A DNA stretch of 64,000 nt from Psychromarinibacter sp048262455 (GCA_048262455.1 JBLXFD010000005.1:62001-126000); one strand, 5' to 3'. Numbered from the stretch's first letter, positions 42,138-51,178 are shown. Notes: generated from the letters alone by a model not told the origin. Translations and numbers: made by a program.

Positions 42138-43292
42138 ATGACCTATTCCATCAAGGGCAGCATCTATAACGCTGACATCAACGACGACGAAAAAGTCCGC
42201 ATCGATAACCCGGGCGGCAACTTCGACAACCGTTCGATCAAGACCCTGCAGCAGAACACCGATGGCAACACCATCGTGAAGCTGGACGGCTCTGGCCATG
42301 ACAACGGCGACAACGTTGACCTGAAATTCGACAAGTACGGCTGCGACATCGACGCCGTCTCGATCGACGCCAGCCAGTTCGAGGGCGACTTCTGCCTGAA
42401 CGTCGAAAGCATCCAGACCTTCGACAAGCTCTACATCTCGAACGTGCTGACCTTTGCCGGCGTGGACAAGTCGGGTGAGCCGATCACCCCCGTCTACTCC
42501 TTCAAGAACGTCAACAAGAACGGCGAGAGCGGCGACTCCAACGGCGACAAGTGGGGCGACGAGGGTTACAAGCTGCACGAGCCCGGCGGCGGCGCCCCGG
42601 CCTTCTACGAGATCACCTATCTCGACCGCAACGGCGAGGTGAAGACAATCCAGCTGAACGTCGACGTCGCCTGCGGCGAGAAGACCAACATCTGCATCGA
42701 CTACATCTGCTTTGCCCGCGGCACGCTGATCGAGTGCCAGGGCGGCCTGAAGAAGGTCGAGGAACTGGCGCCCGGCGACATGGTCCGCACCAAGGACCAC
42801 GGCTTCCAGCCGCTGCGCTGGATCGCCTCGCGCAAGCTGGCGGGCACCGACCTGGCCGCCAACCCGCACATCCGCCCGATCCGCATCCGCGCCGGTGCGC
42901 TGGGCGAGAACATGCCGCGCGCCGACCTGGTGGTCTCGCCGCAGCACCGCATGCTGATCAGCGGCTGGCGCTGCGAGGCGATGTTCGGCGAGGACGAGCT
43001 GCTGGCCCCGGCCAAGGCTCTGATCAACGACAGCTCGGTGACCGTGGATCACGACTGCGACGAGGTGGAGTACTTCCACTTCATGTTCGAGCAGCACGAG
43101 ATCGTCTACGCCAACGGCGTCGAATCGGAAAGCTTCCACCCCGGCGACTTCGGCCTGTCCACCCTGGACGAGGCGGCGCTGGAGGAACTCTTCATGGTGT
43201 TCCCGCATCTGCAGCAGGACGCCAACGCCTTCGGCGCCCCGGCCCGCCCGGTCCTGCGCACCTTTGAAGCCCGTGCGATGATGTCGGCCTGA
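42138..43292 (+). CDS. Hint (hedgehog/intein) domain protein
   Basis: A 384-aa protein. Residues 1-185 are Asp/Asn/Gly-rich with beta-rich character and no signal peptide. The Hint domain starts at Cys191 (CFARGTLIECQGGLKKVEELAPGD), with VSPQHRMLI near residue 270 supplying the block-F type His. After about 335 a short tail follows. Such Hint_2 proteins are frequent in Rhodobacterales, usually thought to be exported by type I systems and perhaps self-processing; no C-extein or splice partner is evident here. The N-terminal composition is unlike its neighbours. Confidence 0.85.
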   Translation: MTYSIKGSIYNADINDDEKVRIDNPGGNFDNRSIKTLQQNTDGNTIVKLDGSGHDNGDNVDLKFDKYGCDIDAVSIDASQFEGDFCLNVESIQTFDKLYISNVLTFAGVDKSGEPITPVYSFKNVNKNGESGDSNGDKWGDEGYKLHEPGGGAPAFYEITYLDRNGEVKTIQLNVDVACGEKTNICIDYICFARGTLIECQGGLKKVEELAPGDMVRTKDHGFQPLRWIASRKLAGTDLAANPHIRPIRIRAGALGENMPRADLVVSPQHRMLISGWRCEAMFGEDELLAPAKALINDSSVTVDHDCDEVEYFHFMFEQHEIVYANGVESESFHPGDFGLSTLDEAALEELFMVFPHLQQDANAFGAPARPVLRTFEARAMMSA

Positions 43293-43314
43293 CGGCAGGC
43301 ATCGTCCCGGGGGG

Positions 43315-43348
43315 ATCGGCCGGCACGGGGGCGCCGGCCGATTTCTTT
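43315..43348 (+). terminator. Terminator after Hint gene
   Basis: A 10-bp perfect stem, ATCGGCCGGC (43315-43324) with GCCGGCCGAT (43333-43342), 8-nt loop, then TTCTTT. A second hairpin at 43354-43381 (AACGGCG/CGCCGTT with an inner CTTCC/GGAAG) follows without a T-tract. Confidence 0.9.
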
Positions 43349-43456
43349 CCAGCAACGGCGTCTTCCTCGGAAGGCGCCGTTGTGCGTTTCAGGCGGCGCG
43401 GATTGCCAAGGTTCGGGGGCCATGCGAACATGCGGGACCTTCATGGGAGACAGGTG

Positions 43457-43906
43457 ATGCGTGCCTTGCTGCTGACTGCCGGACTGATGCTTGCGGCGGG
43501 GTCCGCCACGGCGCAAAGCGTCATCGAATGCGGGGACTGGCAAAGCGACATCCGCAACCTTCCCGAGCCCTGGGAGGATCACACCCGCACCTTCGCCAAC
43601 GGCGATGTCCGGGTCGCGCTGATGGACTCTATCGAACCGGCCGCCGCCGCCTTCTACCTGCTGGTCCTGTCCCCGCCCTACGACGAGGTGGGCGGGCGCA
43701 GCTGCGGATTGGTGGCGGAAACCGGGGGCGCCGGTTTCGGCGGCATGGATTTCGCGCGGCTGACCGCGGATTACGTGGCGGGCCGGGGGCTGGTGCTGGC
43801 GCTGCCGGTCTCGCGCTGGATCAGCGGCAGCGATTCCTTCGTCGAGGGCTGGCTGGAAGTGACCGTGAACCAGTCGAGCGGAGAGCTGACGGCGGTGGCG
43901 CGCTAG
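43457..43906 (+). CDS. Exported hypothetical protein
   Basis: A 149-aa protein with a clear signal peptide (MRALLLTAGLMLAAGSATAQS). The mature part has two cysteines (IECGDWQ and GRSCGLVAE) that could form a disulfide, and is otherwise beta-rich. No family recognised. GGGAGACAG precedes the ATG. It ends directly against the acpS start, so it appears to open the acpS-lepB-rnc-era operon. Confidence 0.75.
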   Translation: MRALLLTAGLMLAAGSATAQSVIECGDWQSDIRNLPEPWEDHTRTFANGDVRVALMDSIEPAAAAFYLLVLSPPYDEVGGRSCGLVAETGGAGFGGMDFARLTADYVAGRGLVLALPVSRWISGSDSFVEGWLEVTVNQSSGELTAVAR

Positions 43907-44308
43907 GTGATCCTCGGCATCGGCACCGACCTCGCCAATATAGAGCGGATAGAGCAGACGCTGGCGCGCTTCGGCGACCGTTTTCGCGACCGCGTCTTCA
44001 CCCCCGCCGAACAGGCCAAGGCCGATCGCCGCCGCGACACCGCCGGCACCTTCGCCAAGCGCTGGGCCGCCAAGGAGGCCTGTTCCAAGGCGCTGGGCAC
44101 CGGCCTGCGCATGGGCATCGCCTGGAAGGACATGTCCGTCAGCAACCTCGCCACCGGCCAGCCGCAGATGCACCTGACCGGCTGGGCCGCCGAGCGGCTG
44201 CGCGAAATGACGCCGGAGGGCCACCACGCGCTGGTGCACGTGACCCTGACCGACGACCATCCCTGGGCGCAGGCCTTCGTGGTGATCGAGGCGCGGCCGC
44301 TGGGCTGA
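43907..44308 (+). CDS. acpS: Holo-[acyl-carrier-protein] synthase
   Basis: A 133-aa enzyme transferring 4'-phosphopantetheine from CoA to ACP. The start is a GTG immediately after the TAG of the upstream gene. The Mg2+/CoA motifs are GIGTDLANIERIE (Asp8) and FAKRWAAKEACSKALGTG (Glu in KEA). It lies 115 bp before lepB; the acpS-lepB-rnc-era order is the usual one in Rhodobacterales. Confidence 0.95.
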   Translation: MILGIGTDLANIERIEQTLARFGDRFRDRVFTPAEQAKADRRRDTAGTFAKRWAAKEACSKALGTGLRMGIAWKDMSVSNLATGQPQMHLTGWAAERLREMTPEGHHALVHVTLTDDHPWAQAFVVIEARPLG

Positions 44309-44423
44309 GGCCTTGCGCCGGGTCCCATGGGCCAGCCGTGCCCGCGCAGGCTGGCGGCCCCTCACCTTGACATGGCGGCGGCGCGCCATCATGACACGGG
44401 GCAACTTAATTCGAGGCAGGATC

Positions 44424-45215
44424 ATGAGCATGGCTGACAAATCCGGGATCGGCGGCGGCATCGTCGAGACGGTCAAAACGATCGTCTACGCGCTGCTGAT
44501 CGCCGGGATCTTCCGGACCCTGTTCTTCCAGCCCTTCTGGATCCCCTCCGGCTCGATGAAGGACACGCTGCTGATCGGCGATTTCCTCTTCGTCAACAAG
44601 ATGGCCTACGGCTACTCGCAGTACTCCTGCCCCTTCGCCATGTGCCCCTTCAGCGGCCGTATCCTTGGCGACGAGCCCGAGATGGGCGACGTGGTGGTGT
44701 TCCGTCACCCCACCACCGGCGCCGACTTCATCAAGCGGGTGGTCGGCCTGCCCGGCGACAAGATCCAGGTGCGGGATGGCATTCTCTACATCAACGGGGA
44801 AGAGGCGCCGCAGACCCCCGACGGCACCTTCACCGAGATCCGCGAGCCCCAGGGCCCCGCCGGCAACCTGCCGCGCTGCGGCAACGGCGCCGTGGGCATG
44901 GGCGCGGTCTGCGAGAAAGAACGTTTCATCGAGACGCTGCCGAACGGGGTGGAGCATTCGGTGCTGAACATCGGCGACGAGTCGATCGACGACACCCCCG
45001 TCTTCACCGTGCCCGCGGGACACTTCTTCTTCATGGGCGACAACCGCGACAATTCCACCGACAGCCGCGTGGCGCAGGGCGCCGGCGGGGTGGGCTTCGT
45101 TCCCTTCGAGAACCTGATCGGCCGCGCCGACCGGATCATGTTCTCCTCTGCCGGCCGGTCCATGCTGTTCTTCTGGACCTGGCGGAAGGACCGCTTCTTC
45201 AAGTCGGTCCACTAG
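44424..45215 (+). CDS. lepB: Signal peptidase I
   Basis: A 263-aa membrane protease. One TM segment (IVYALLIAGIFRTLFF) precedes the catalytic Ser44 in IPSGSMKDTLL; the catalytic Lys is in ADFIKRVVGLPGD, and FFMGDNRDNSTDSR is box E. The segment with YSQYSCPFAMCPF carries two Cys. The chosen ATG at 44424 leaves a short cytoplasmic tail; longer frames upstream look non-coding. Confidence 0.95.
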   Translation: MSMADKSGIGGGIVETVKTIVYALLIAGIFRTLFFQPFWIPSGSMKDTLLIGDFLFVNKMAYGYSQYSCPFAMCPFSGRILGDEPEMGDVVVFRHPTTGADFIKRVVGLPGDKIQVRDGILYINGEEAPQTPDGTFTEIREPQGPAGNLPRCGNGAVGMGAVCEKERFIETLPNGVEHSVLNIGDESIDDTPVFTVPAGHFFFMGDNRDNSTDSRVAQGAGGVGFVPFENLIGRADRIMFSSAGRSMLFFWTWRKDRFFKSVH

Positions 45216-45234
45216 GCCCGGCGCGCGGAATGCG

Positions 45235-45915
45235 ATGAAACTCTCTGCCGACCAGAGCGCCTTCGCCGAACGGCTGGGCCACAGCTTTGACGATCCCTCG
45301 CTGCTGCAGCGGGCGCTCACCCACGCCTCCATGTCCTCCACCACCCGCCCCGACAACCAGCGGCTGGAGTTCCTGGGCGACCGGGTGCTGGGGCTGGTGA
45401 TGGCCGAGGCGCTGCTGCAGGCCGACACCGGCGCCAGCGAGGGGCAGCTGGCCCCGCGCTTCAACGCTCTCGTCCGCAAGGAAACCTGCGCCGAGGTGGC
45501 CGAACAGCTGGGACTGGGCGAGGTGCTGCGGCTGGGCCGGTCCGAGATGATGTCGGGCGGGCGGCGCAAGCAGGCGCTGCTGGGCGACGCGATGGAGGCG
45601 GTGATCGCCGCGGTCTACCTTGACGGCGGCTTCGACACCGCGCGCGCCATGATCCTTGCTGCCTGGGGCGCGCGGATCGCCGGGGTCGAGGCGGATGCGC
45701 GCGATCCCAAGACCAGCCTGCAAGAATGGGCGCAGGCCAAGGGCCAGCCGCCGCCGCTCTACCGCGAGACCGGGCGGCGCGGGCCGGACCATGCCCCCGT
45801 CTTCACCGTCGAGGTGACACTGCAAAGCGGCGAGAGCGGCAGCGCCGAGGCGCCCTCCAAGCGCCGGGCCGAACAGGCGGCGGCGCGGGCGCTGCTGGAC
45901 CGGCTGAAGGGCTGA
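45235..45915 (+). CDS. rnc: Ribonuclease III
   Basis: A 226-aa dsRNA endonuclease for rRNA and mRNA processing. The N-terminal RNase III domain has NQRLEFLGDRVLGLVMAE, the signature with the catalytic Glu/Asp, and GDAMEAVIAAVYLDGG with the second acidic pair. The C-terminal dsRBD (about 155-225) has DPKTSLQEWAQ and SKRRAEQAAARALL. It lies 19 bp after lepB. Confidence 0.96.
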   Translation: MKLSADQSAFAERLGHSFDDPSLLQRALTHASMSSTTRPDNQRLEFLGDRVLGLVMAEALLQADTGASEGQLAPRFNALVRKETCAEVAEQLGLGEVLRLGRSEMMSGGRRKQALLGDAMEAVIAAVYLDGGFDTARAMILAAWGARIAGVEADARDPKTSLQEWAQAKGQPPPLYRETGRRGPDHAPVFTVEVTLQSGESGSAEAPSKRRAEQAAARALLDRLKG

Positions 45916-45938
45916 GGCCAGCCCCCCGACGCCCACGC

Positions 45939-45971
45939 CTCTGGCCTGCCCTCTGGCCTGCCCTCTGGCCC
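45939..45971. repeat. Short tandem repeat in rnc-era gap
   Basis: CTCTGGCCTGCC occurs twice in a row (45939-45962) followed by a partial CTCTGGCC copy. It is a local slippage-type repeat with no evident function. Confidence 0.6.
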
Positions 45972-46023
45972 CGGTCGGTGCTATCGTGTAGCAGCCGCCG
46001 AACCTCATTGGAGAATCCACCGG

Positions 46024-46929
46024 ATGACCACGCGCGCGGGCTTCGTCGCCCTGATCGGAGAGCCCAACGCCGGCAAGTCCACCCTGCTGAACGCCATGGT
46101 GGGCAGCAAGGTGTCGATCGTCACCCACAAGGTGCAGACCACCCGCGCCCGGATCCGGGGCGTGGCGATGGAAGGCGACTCGCAGGTGGTCTTCGTCGAC
46201 ACCCCCGGCCTGTTCCAGCCCCGCCGCCGGCTGGACCGCGCGATGGTCGCCGCCGCCTGGGCCGGCGCCGCCGATGCCGACGTGGTGCTGCTGATGATCG
46301 AGGCGCACCGGGGGCTGACCGACGGCGTGGCGCGGATCCTCGAGGAGTTGCGGGAGAAGGCCGGCGGGCGCTGCATCGCGCTGGCGATCAACAAGATCGA
46401 CCGGGTACAGGCGCCGGTGCTGCTGGGGCTGACCCAGTCGCTGAACGAGCAGTTTCCCTTCGAGAAGACCTTCCTGATCTCGGCCGAGAAGGGTCACGGC
46501 GTTGCCGACCTGAAGACATGGCTGGCGGGGCGGATGCCCGAGAGCCCGCTGCTGTACCCCGAGGACCAGATCGCCGACCTGCCCATGCGGATGATCGCCG
46601 CGGAGATCACCCGCGAGAAGCTGACCCTGCGGCTGCACCAGGAACTGCCCTACCAGCTGACGGTCGAGACCGAGCTGTGGGAGGAACGCGACGACGGCTC
46701 CGCCGCGATCCACCAGCTGGTCTACGTCGCGCGCGACGGCCACAAGGGCATCGTGCTGGGCCGCAAGGGCGAGACGATCAAGTCGGTGGGCACCGCCGCC
46801 CGCGCCGAGCTGGAGGAAATGCTGGAGCGCCGGGTGCACCTGTTCCTGCAGGTCAAGGTGCGGCCGAACTGGCTGGACGAGGCGGAACGCTACAGCGCCA
46901 TCGGGCTAGACATCCGCGATGGAAACTGA
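46024..46929 (+). CDS. era: GTPase Era
   Basis: A 301-aa essential GTPase that binds 16S rRNA and assists 30S assembly. G1 GEPNAGKST, G2 region TTRARIRG, G3 DTPGLF, G4 NKID and G5 SAEKGHG are intact, and the C-terminal KH domain has GHKGIVLGRKGETIKSVG. It follows rnc after 108 bp containing the short tandem repeat. Confidence 0.96.
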   Translation: MTTRAGFVALIGEPNAGKSTLLNAMVGSKVSIVTHKVQTTRARIRGVAMEGDSQVVFVDTPGLFQPRRRLDRAMVAAAWAGAADADVVLLMIEAHRGLTDGVARILEELREKAGGRCIALAINKIDRVQAPVLLGLTQSLNEQFPFEKTFLISAEKGHGVADLKTWLAGRMPESPLLYPEDQIADLPMRMIAAEITREKLTLRLHQELPYQLTVETELWEERDDGSAAIHQLVYVARDGHKGIVLGRKGETIKSVGTAARAELEEMLERRVHLFLQVKVRPNWLDEAERYSAIGLDIRDGN

Positions 46930-46935
46930 GGGCCG

Positions 46936-47268
46936 ATGGCCCGGCTCGCCGCCGAGATCTGGGTGCAGGCCTACCTGACGCGGCTGCGGCTGCGGCAGAT
47001 CCCGGCCTTCGTGGTGGCCAAAGGCGATGTCACCGCCGGCGCGGTGCTGGTCAAGCTGAACCCGCTGGACGGGACGGCGGTGCTGTTCCAGCGCTCGCAC
47101 GACCTGATGACCGGCGCGCGCACCTGGGTGGTGCTGGCCGAGGGGCCGGAGCCGGAGGTGGACGCGGCGGTCCGTCGGCAGCGCGGGTTCGACCCGGATC
47201 TCTGGGTGATCGAGGTCGAGGACCGTGCGGGTCGGCACCTGCTGGACGAGGAAGGACTGGACAGCTGA
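46936..47268 (+). CDS. DUF1491 family protein
   Basis: A 110-aa protein that begins MARLAAEIWVQAYLTRLRL and contains FVVAKGDVTAGAVLVKLNPLDG, matching the alphaproteobacterial DUF1491 family found after era. Function unknown. Six bases separate it from era. In many relatives recO follows; here recO is missing from this position and a convergent mltB-like gene comes next. Confidence 0.85.
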   Translation: MARLAAEIWVQAYLTRLRLRQIPAFVVAKGDVTAGAVLVKLNPLDGTAVLFQRSHDLMTGARTWVVLAEGPEPEVDAAVRRQRGFDPDLWVIEVEDRAGRHLLDEEGLDS

Positions 47269-47522
47269 GAAGCGTATGCCTCTGCAAGACAGAGGGCGGG
47301 GCACGGCCGCGGGCGGGCGCTCCAAGGCAGGTGGTTCAGACTTTATGCCGCCGCTTCGCCATGACCTCTGTACGCGCGCGAACGGCAACGAAGCGCCCGG
47401 CCGTAGGGGCGGCCGTGCGCTGCCCGGGCCGCTTCGCGGCTGTTCCGGGTGGGGCGCGCCGGTCTTGCCAAATGCGAAAGGCCGGCCCTTCCGGACCGGC
47501 CTTCGCAATCAATCTCTACGGT
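47269..47522. other. Convergent gap after DUF1491
   Basis: 254 bp between DUF1491 and the MltB-like gene. The centre is GC-rich and without a supported gene. The only clear element is the hairpin at 47478-47503. Since recO is absent here, this may be a rearrangement scar, but I see no inverted ends or duplicated target. Confidence 0.45.
47478..47503. terminator. Bidirectional hairpin terminator
   Basis: AAGGCCGG (47478-47485) pairs with CCGGCCTT (47496-47503) around a 10-nt loop, between the convergent DUF1491 and MltB-like genes. There is no long T-tract on either side. Confidence 0.6.
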
Positions 47523-48725
47523 TCAAAGCCGGTTCAGCAGCTCCCGCGTCGGCCAGGCGTCGGCGGGCAGGCCCAGCCGCTTCTGCTCGGCACTGACCGC
47601 CGCGCGGGTGCCGGAGCCGAGGATGCCGTCGATCTTGCCCACGTCATGTCCCAGCGCCGTCAGCTTCTGCTGCAGCGACTTCATCTCGGTATCCGACAGG
47701 CCCGGATCGGGGTTGCCCGGATCGTAAACCGAACCGCCTGCGAGACGGGTGGCGAAGTAGGCGGCGGTGGCCACGTAGACGAAGCTCTGGTTCCACTCGA
47801 ACAGCGCCTGGTAGTTCGGGTAGACGAGGAACGCCGGCCCCTTGCGCCCCATGGGCAGCATGATGGCGCCGTCCAGCGACGCGCCCTCCCAGCTGCCCGA
47901 ACGCGGCCGCACGCCCCAGGCTTCCCACTCGGCCACCGGGCGGTAATCCTCGGGCTGCACGCCGGTCTCTTCCCAGGGCAGGTCCTGCGGCACCACGACT
48001 TCCTGCATCCAGGGCTCGTTCGGCCGCCAGCCGAAGCTGCGCAGCATGTTGGCACCCGAGAACAGCGAGTCGGCCTCGGAGTTGTCGAGGTCCACATGGC
48101 CGTCGCCGTCACCGTCGTAGCCGCGCTCCATGATGTCCATCGGCAGCATCTGCACCTGCCCCACCTCGCCGGCCCAGGCCCCCTGGGTATTGGTGGTGAA
48201 ATCGCCGCGCGCGAAAAGCTCCAGCGCCGCGAAGACCTGCGGCTGGAACAGCTCCGGCCGGCGGCAGTCGTGCGACAGGGTCATCAGCGTGTCGAGGGTG
48301 TTGAAGTCGCCGGTGAAGGCGCCGAAATCGGTCTCGAAGGCCCAGAACGACAGCAGGATCCAGCGCTGAACGCCCAGCTCCTGCTCGATCCTGGTGAAGA
48401 TGGCGTCGTGCTTCTGGGCGTTCTGCCGGCCCTTGTCCAGGCGGTACTGGGCGATCAGCTTGCGCGTGAACTCGATGAAGTCGGTCTTGAAGATCCCCTG
48501 CCGGCGGTCCGCGTCGATGGTGCGCTGCAGGTAGGTGGCGGCGCCGAAGAACGGCTCCGTCACCTGCGGCGGATAGCTCATCGCCTCGGCCTGCGCCTTC
48601 ATCTTGGCGGTGAAATCGGCAAAGCTGCCGCCGCAGGGCACGTAGATCTTCTCCTCCGCCGCGGCGTAACCGGCGGTCAGGGAAAGCGCGGCGGCGGCGG
48701 CGAAAACGTGTCTGGCAAAGCGCAT
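47523..48725 (-). CDS. Lytic murein transglycosylase (MltB family) with PG-binding domain
   Basis: A 400-aa periplasmic enzyme cleaving the glycan strand and leaving 1,6-anhydro-MurNAc. Signal peptide: MRFARHVFAAAAALSLTAGYAAA. The catalytic domain (about 30-325) has RIEQELGVQRWILLSFWAFETDFG with the catalytic Glu in the family's E-T/S-x-FG motif, and WAGEVGQVQMLP. The C-terminal 60 residues are a PG_binding_1 domain (LQQKLTALGHDVGKIDGILGSGTRAAV). Its product is the AnmK substrate after amidase and NagZ action. Confidence 0.92.
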   Translation of the reverse strand: MRFARHVFAAAAALSLTAGYAAAEEKIYVPCGGSFADFTAKMKAQAEAMSYPPQVTEPFFGAATYLQRTIDADRRQGIFKTDFIEFTRKLIAQYRLDKGRQNAQKHDAIFTRIEQELGVQRWILLSFWAFETDFGAFTGDFNTLDTLMTLSHDCRRPELFQPQVFAALELFARGDFTTNTQGAWAGEVGQVQMLPMDIMERGYDGDGDGHVDLDNSEADSLFSGANMLRSFGWRPNEPWMQEVVVPQDLPWEETGVQPEDYRPVAEWEAWGVRPRSGSWEGASLDGAIMLPMGRKGPAFLVYPNYQALFEWNQSFVYVATAAYFATRLAGGSVYDPGNPDPGLSDTEMKSLQQKLTALGHDVGKIDGILGSGTRAAVSAEQKRLGLPADAWPTRELLNRL

Positions 48726-48773
48726 TCTCAGTCCTCTGTCCTGTCTGCGCGGCACTGTATCAGGCAGGTCGGG

Positions 48774-49688
48774 TCAGACAACGGCAATCACGGTCACAAG
48801 CGCGAGGGCGCCGAACCATGCCCGCCACAACGCCTGCACGGCGGCGTCAATCTCGGCCGGTCCCGCATCGCGGCGGCCCCCGGGGTGAACGAAGGCGAAA
48901 TCCTGCATCTGCCCGCCGTAGCTGCGCGGCCCGGCCAGCGCCACGTCCAGCGCGGCGGCCATGGCGGCCTCGGGCCAGCCGGCGTTGGGAGAGCGGTGCC
49001 GCCGCGCGTCCTGCACCAGCGCGCGCAGCCGCCCCGGCGCGCCGTGCAGGGCCCAGAGCAGCAGCGCGGTCAGCCGGGCGGGCAGCCAGTTCAGCACGTC
49101 GTCCAGCCGGGCGGCGGCCCAGCCGAAGGCCTCGTGGCGCGGGGTGCGGTGGCCGATCATGCTGTCGGCGGTGTTCACCAGCTTGTAGACCATCATCCCC
49201 GGCAGCCCGGCGACGAGGAACCAGAAGGCGGGGGCGATGACCCCGTCGGAAAGGTTCTCCGCCGCGCTCTCGATGGCGGCGCGGGCGACGGCGGGGGCGT
49301 CCATTTCGGCGGTGTCGCGCCCGACGATCTGCGCCACGGCAGCGCGGCCCTCGGCCAGCGAGACCCGCAGCGCGGTGGCGACGGCGGCGACATGCTGCAC
49401 CAGGCTGCGCTGCGCCAGCAGCACCGCCGCCCCCAGCACCTGCCACAGCGGCCCCCCCGGCAACGCGGCCAGCGCAAGCCCCAACAGCGCGGCCCCGGCG
49501 CAGAGCACCGTCAACACCGCCGCGCCCTTCGCCCTTCGTCCCCCGCCGTGGTTAAAGCGCCGGTCGCACCAGTCCACCGCGCGCCCCATCAGCACCGCCG
49601 GGTGCGGCAGCCGTGACCAAAGCCAGCGCGGCTCTCCCGCCAGCGCGTCCAGCAGCATCGCCGCCGCCAGCAGCGCCGCAAGGCTCAT
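48774..49688 (-). CDS. cobD: Adenosylcobinamide-phosphate synthase (CbiB/CobD)
   Basis: A 304-aa inner-membrane protein attaching the aminopropanol (phosphate) arm to cobyrate. It starts LLAAAMLLDALAGEPRWLWSRLPHP, the conserved CbiB N-terminus (DxxxGEPxxxxHPV). SAAENLSDGVIAPAFWF and GMMVYKLVNTADSMIGHR are further family hallmarks. About four membrane helices. It overlaps cobC by four bases (ATGA) and is the last gene of the leftward cobalamin operon. Confidence 0.93.
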   Translation of the reverse strand: MSLAALLAAAMLLDALAGEPRWLWSRLPHPAVLMGRAVDWCDRRFNHGGGRRAKGAAVLTVLCAGAALLGLALAALPGGPLWQVLGAAVLLAQRSLVQHVAAVATALRVSLAEGRAAVAQIVGRDTAEMDAPAVARAAIESAAENLSDGVIAPAFWFLVAGLPGMMVYKLVNTADSMIGHRTPRHEAFGWAAARLDDVLNWLPARLTALLLWALHGAPGRLRALVQDARRHRSPNAGWPEAAMAAALDVALAGPRSYGGQMQDFAFVHPGGRRDAGPAEIDAAVQALWRAWFGALALVTVIAVV

Positions 49689-50623
49689 CGCGCGAAGGCG
49701 CCGGTCAGCGCCCGCTCCAGCTGCCCCCAGCGGTCCGGCGCGGGCAGGCCGAGGCGCAGGCGCTCGTTCGACCAGGGGAAGATCCGCGACCAGACCCGCC
49801 CCGCCGCCAGCCGTTCCTGCCAGGCCGCGGCATCGTCCACGGCGTACAGCCGGAACAGCGACGCCCCGCCCACCGGCGAGGCCCCGGCGTTCACCATCAG
49901 CTGGTCCAGCCGATCGGCATCCCGCTGCAGCCGCAGCCGGGTCTCGGCGGCCCAGTCGTCATCCTCCAGCGCCGCCGCCCCCACCGCCAGCGCGGGGCCA
50001 GAGACGGGCCATGGCCCCAGCGCCTCGGCCATACGCCCGGCCAGCCCGGGCGCGGCGACAAGGAACCCCAGCCGCAGCCCGGCAAGGCCCCAGAACTTGC
50101 CGAAGCTCTTCAGCACCGCCACCCTGCTACCCACGGCCTGGACATGGCTGGCCTCGGGCAGCACGTCGCAGAAGCTTTCATCGACGATGGTCAGCACGGG
50201 GGCGGACAGGTCCGCGGCGCGCCAGAGCCGCCCGTCGGGGTTGTTGGGATGCACCAGCACCCGCAGCGGCGCCTCGGCGTGATCGGTGGTGCGCGACCCG
50301 AAGGCGGCGGCGTGTTCGTTGTAGGTGGGGCCGGGAATATGCGCCGCCCCCCGGGTCAGCTCCGGCAGCCGCGCGATCAGCGCCGAGGCGCCGGGGGCGG
50401 GGACAAGTGCGGCGCTCTCGGGCACCTTCCAGAACCGCCGCGCCGCCCGTGTCAGCCGCTCGGTCGCGGCGCGGTCGGGCAGGGCCGTCCAGGCATCCGG
50501 GGGCAGGGCGGGCAGCGGGTAGGGCACCGGGTTGATCCCGGTGGACAGGTCCAGCCAGTCGCCCCGGTCGCCGCCGAACCGCTGCGCCGCCGCGTCCAGC
50601 CCGCCGCCGTGATCGCGCGCCAT
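49685..50623 (-). CDS. cobC: Threonine-phosphate decarboxylase-like aminotransferase (CobC)
   Basis: A 312-aa PLP enzyme making the (R)-1-amino-2-propanol phosphate linker of B12. Seen: LDLSTGINPVPYP at the N-terminus, HPNNPDGRLW, VDESFCD and the PLP lysine in LKSFGKFWGLAGLRLGF. At 312 aa it is shorter than enteric CobD, fitting the CobC type. The ATG is at 50623, after the 8-bp gap from the DUF1636 gene. Confidence 0.9.
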   Translation of the reverse strand: MARDHGGGLDAAAQRFGGDRGDWLDLSTGINPVPYPLPALPPDAWTALPDRAATERLTRAARRFWKVPESAALVPAPGASALIARLPELTRGAAHIPGPTYNEHAAAFGSRTTDHAEAPLRVLVHPNNPDGRLWRAADLSAPVLTIVDESFCDVLPEASHVQAVGSRVAVLKSFGKFWGLAGLRLGFLVAAPGLAGRMAEALGPWPVSGPALAVGAAALEDDDWAAETRLRLQRDADRLDQLMVNAGASPVGGASLFRLYAVDDAAAWQERLAAGRVWSRIFPWSNERLRLGLPAPDRWGQLERALTGAFAR

Positions 50624-50631
50624 CGCTTTGT

Positions 50632-51003
50632 TCAGCCCCGCGGCAGCGGCGGGTGGCGGGTCACGAAGTGCCCCTTCACCCCCTGCGGCCACTGGCGGTA
50701 GGGCACCTGGCCGCTGTCGCTCTCGGCATGCAGCGCCGCGTAGTCGAGGATCGCCGCCGCCGCCTCGGGCTCCGGCACGAAGTCCCCGAGGGTGTAGCAA
50801 AGCTTTCCCTCCGCCTGGATCGCCACGTTGCAACCCTTGCCGCAGCCCATCAGGCAGTTGTGCCGGCGCACCCGCACCGCACCCCCGCCGGGGGCCTGCG
50901 CCTCCACCAGCGCGGCCAGCCGGGCGCCGTCGGTCTCTGCCTCGCCCCGCGCCGCCCAGTCCTCGCGCTTGCAGGTGTCGCAGATCGTGATCCATGTGGT
51001 CAT
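50632..51003 (-). CDS. DUF1636 metal-binding protein
   Basis: A 123-aa protein with four to five conserved Cys: CDTCKRED near the N-terminus and HNCLMGCGKGCNVAI in the middle, suggesting an Fe-S cluster or metal-chaperone site similar to thioredoxin-like ferredoxins. The family sits next to cobalamin or cobalt genes in many Alphaproteobacteria. Here it opens the operon DUF1636-cobC-cobD. Its role in cobalt handling is inferred from context. Confidence 0.88.
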   Translation of the reverse strand: MTTWITICDTCKREDWAARGEAETDGARLAALVEAQAPGGGAVRVRRHNCLMGCGKGCNVAIQAEGKLCYTLGDFVPEPEAAAAILDYAALHAESDSGQVPYRQWPQGVKGHFVTRHPPLPRG

Positions 51004-51178
51004 CGCAATTCCCCTCGCGCTTTCGCGGCATATCCCCGATGCGCGGCGCATGTGCAAGTTTCCGCCCGTTTTTAACCCAGAGGTTATCACCGTTAACGTC
51101 GCGTTAAATCTTTGCGGCCATTCTCCTGATCAGCAGTAGCGCATGGACCGTTGGGGCGGCCCGCGCGCGGAGGACATC

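Noticed and set aside
45726..49616. A 1296-codon open frame on the plus strand
   Set aside because: It overlaps rnc, era and DUF1491 in another frame and mltB and cobD antisense. No family resemblance.
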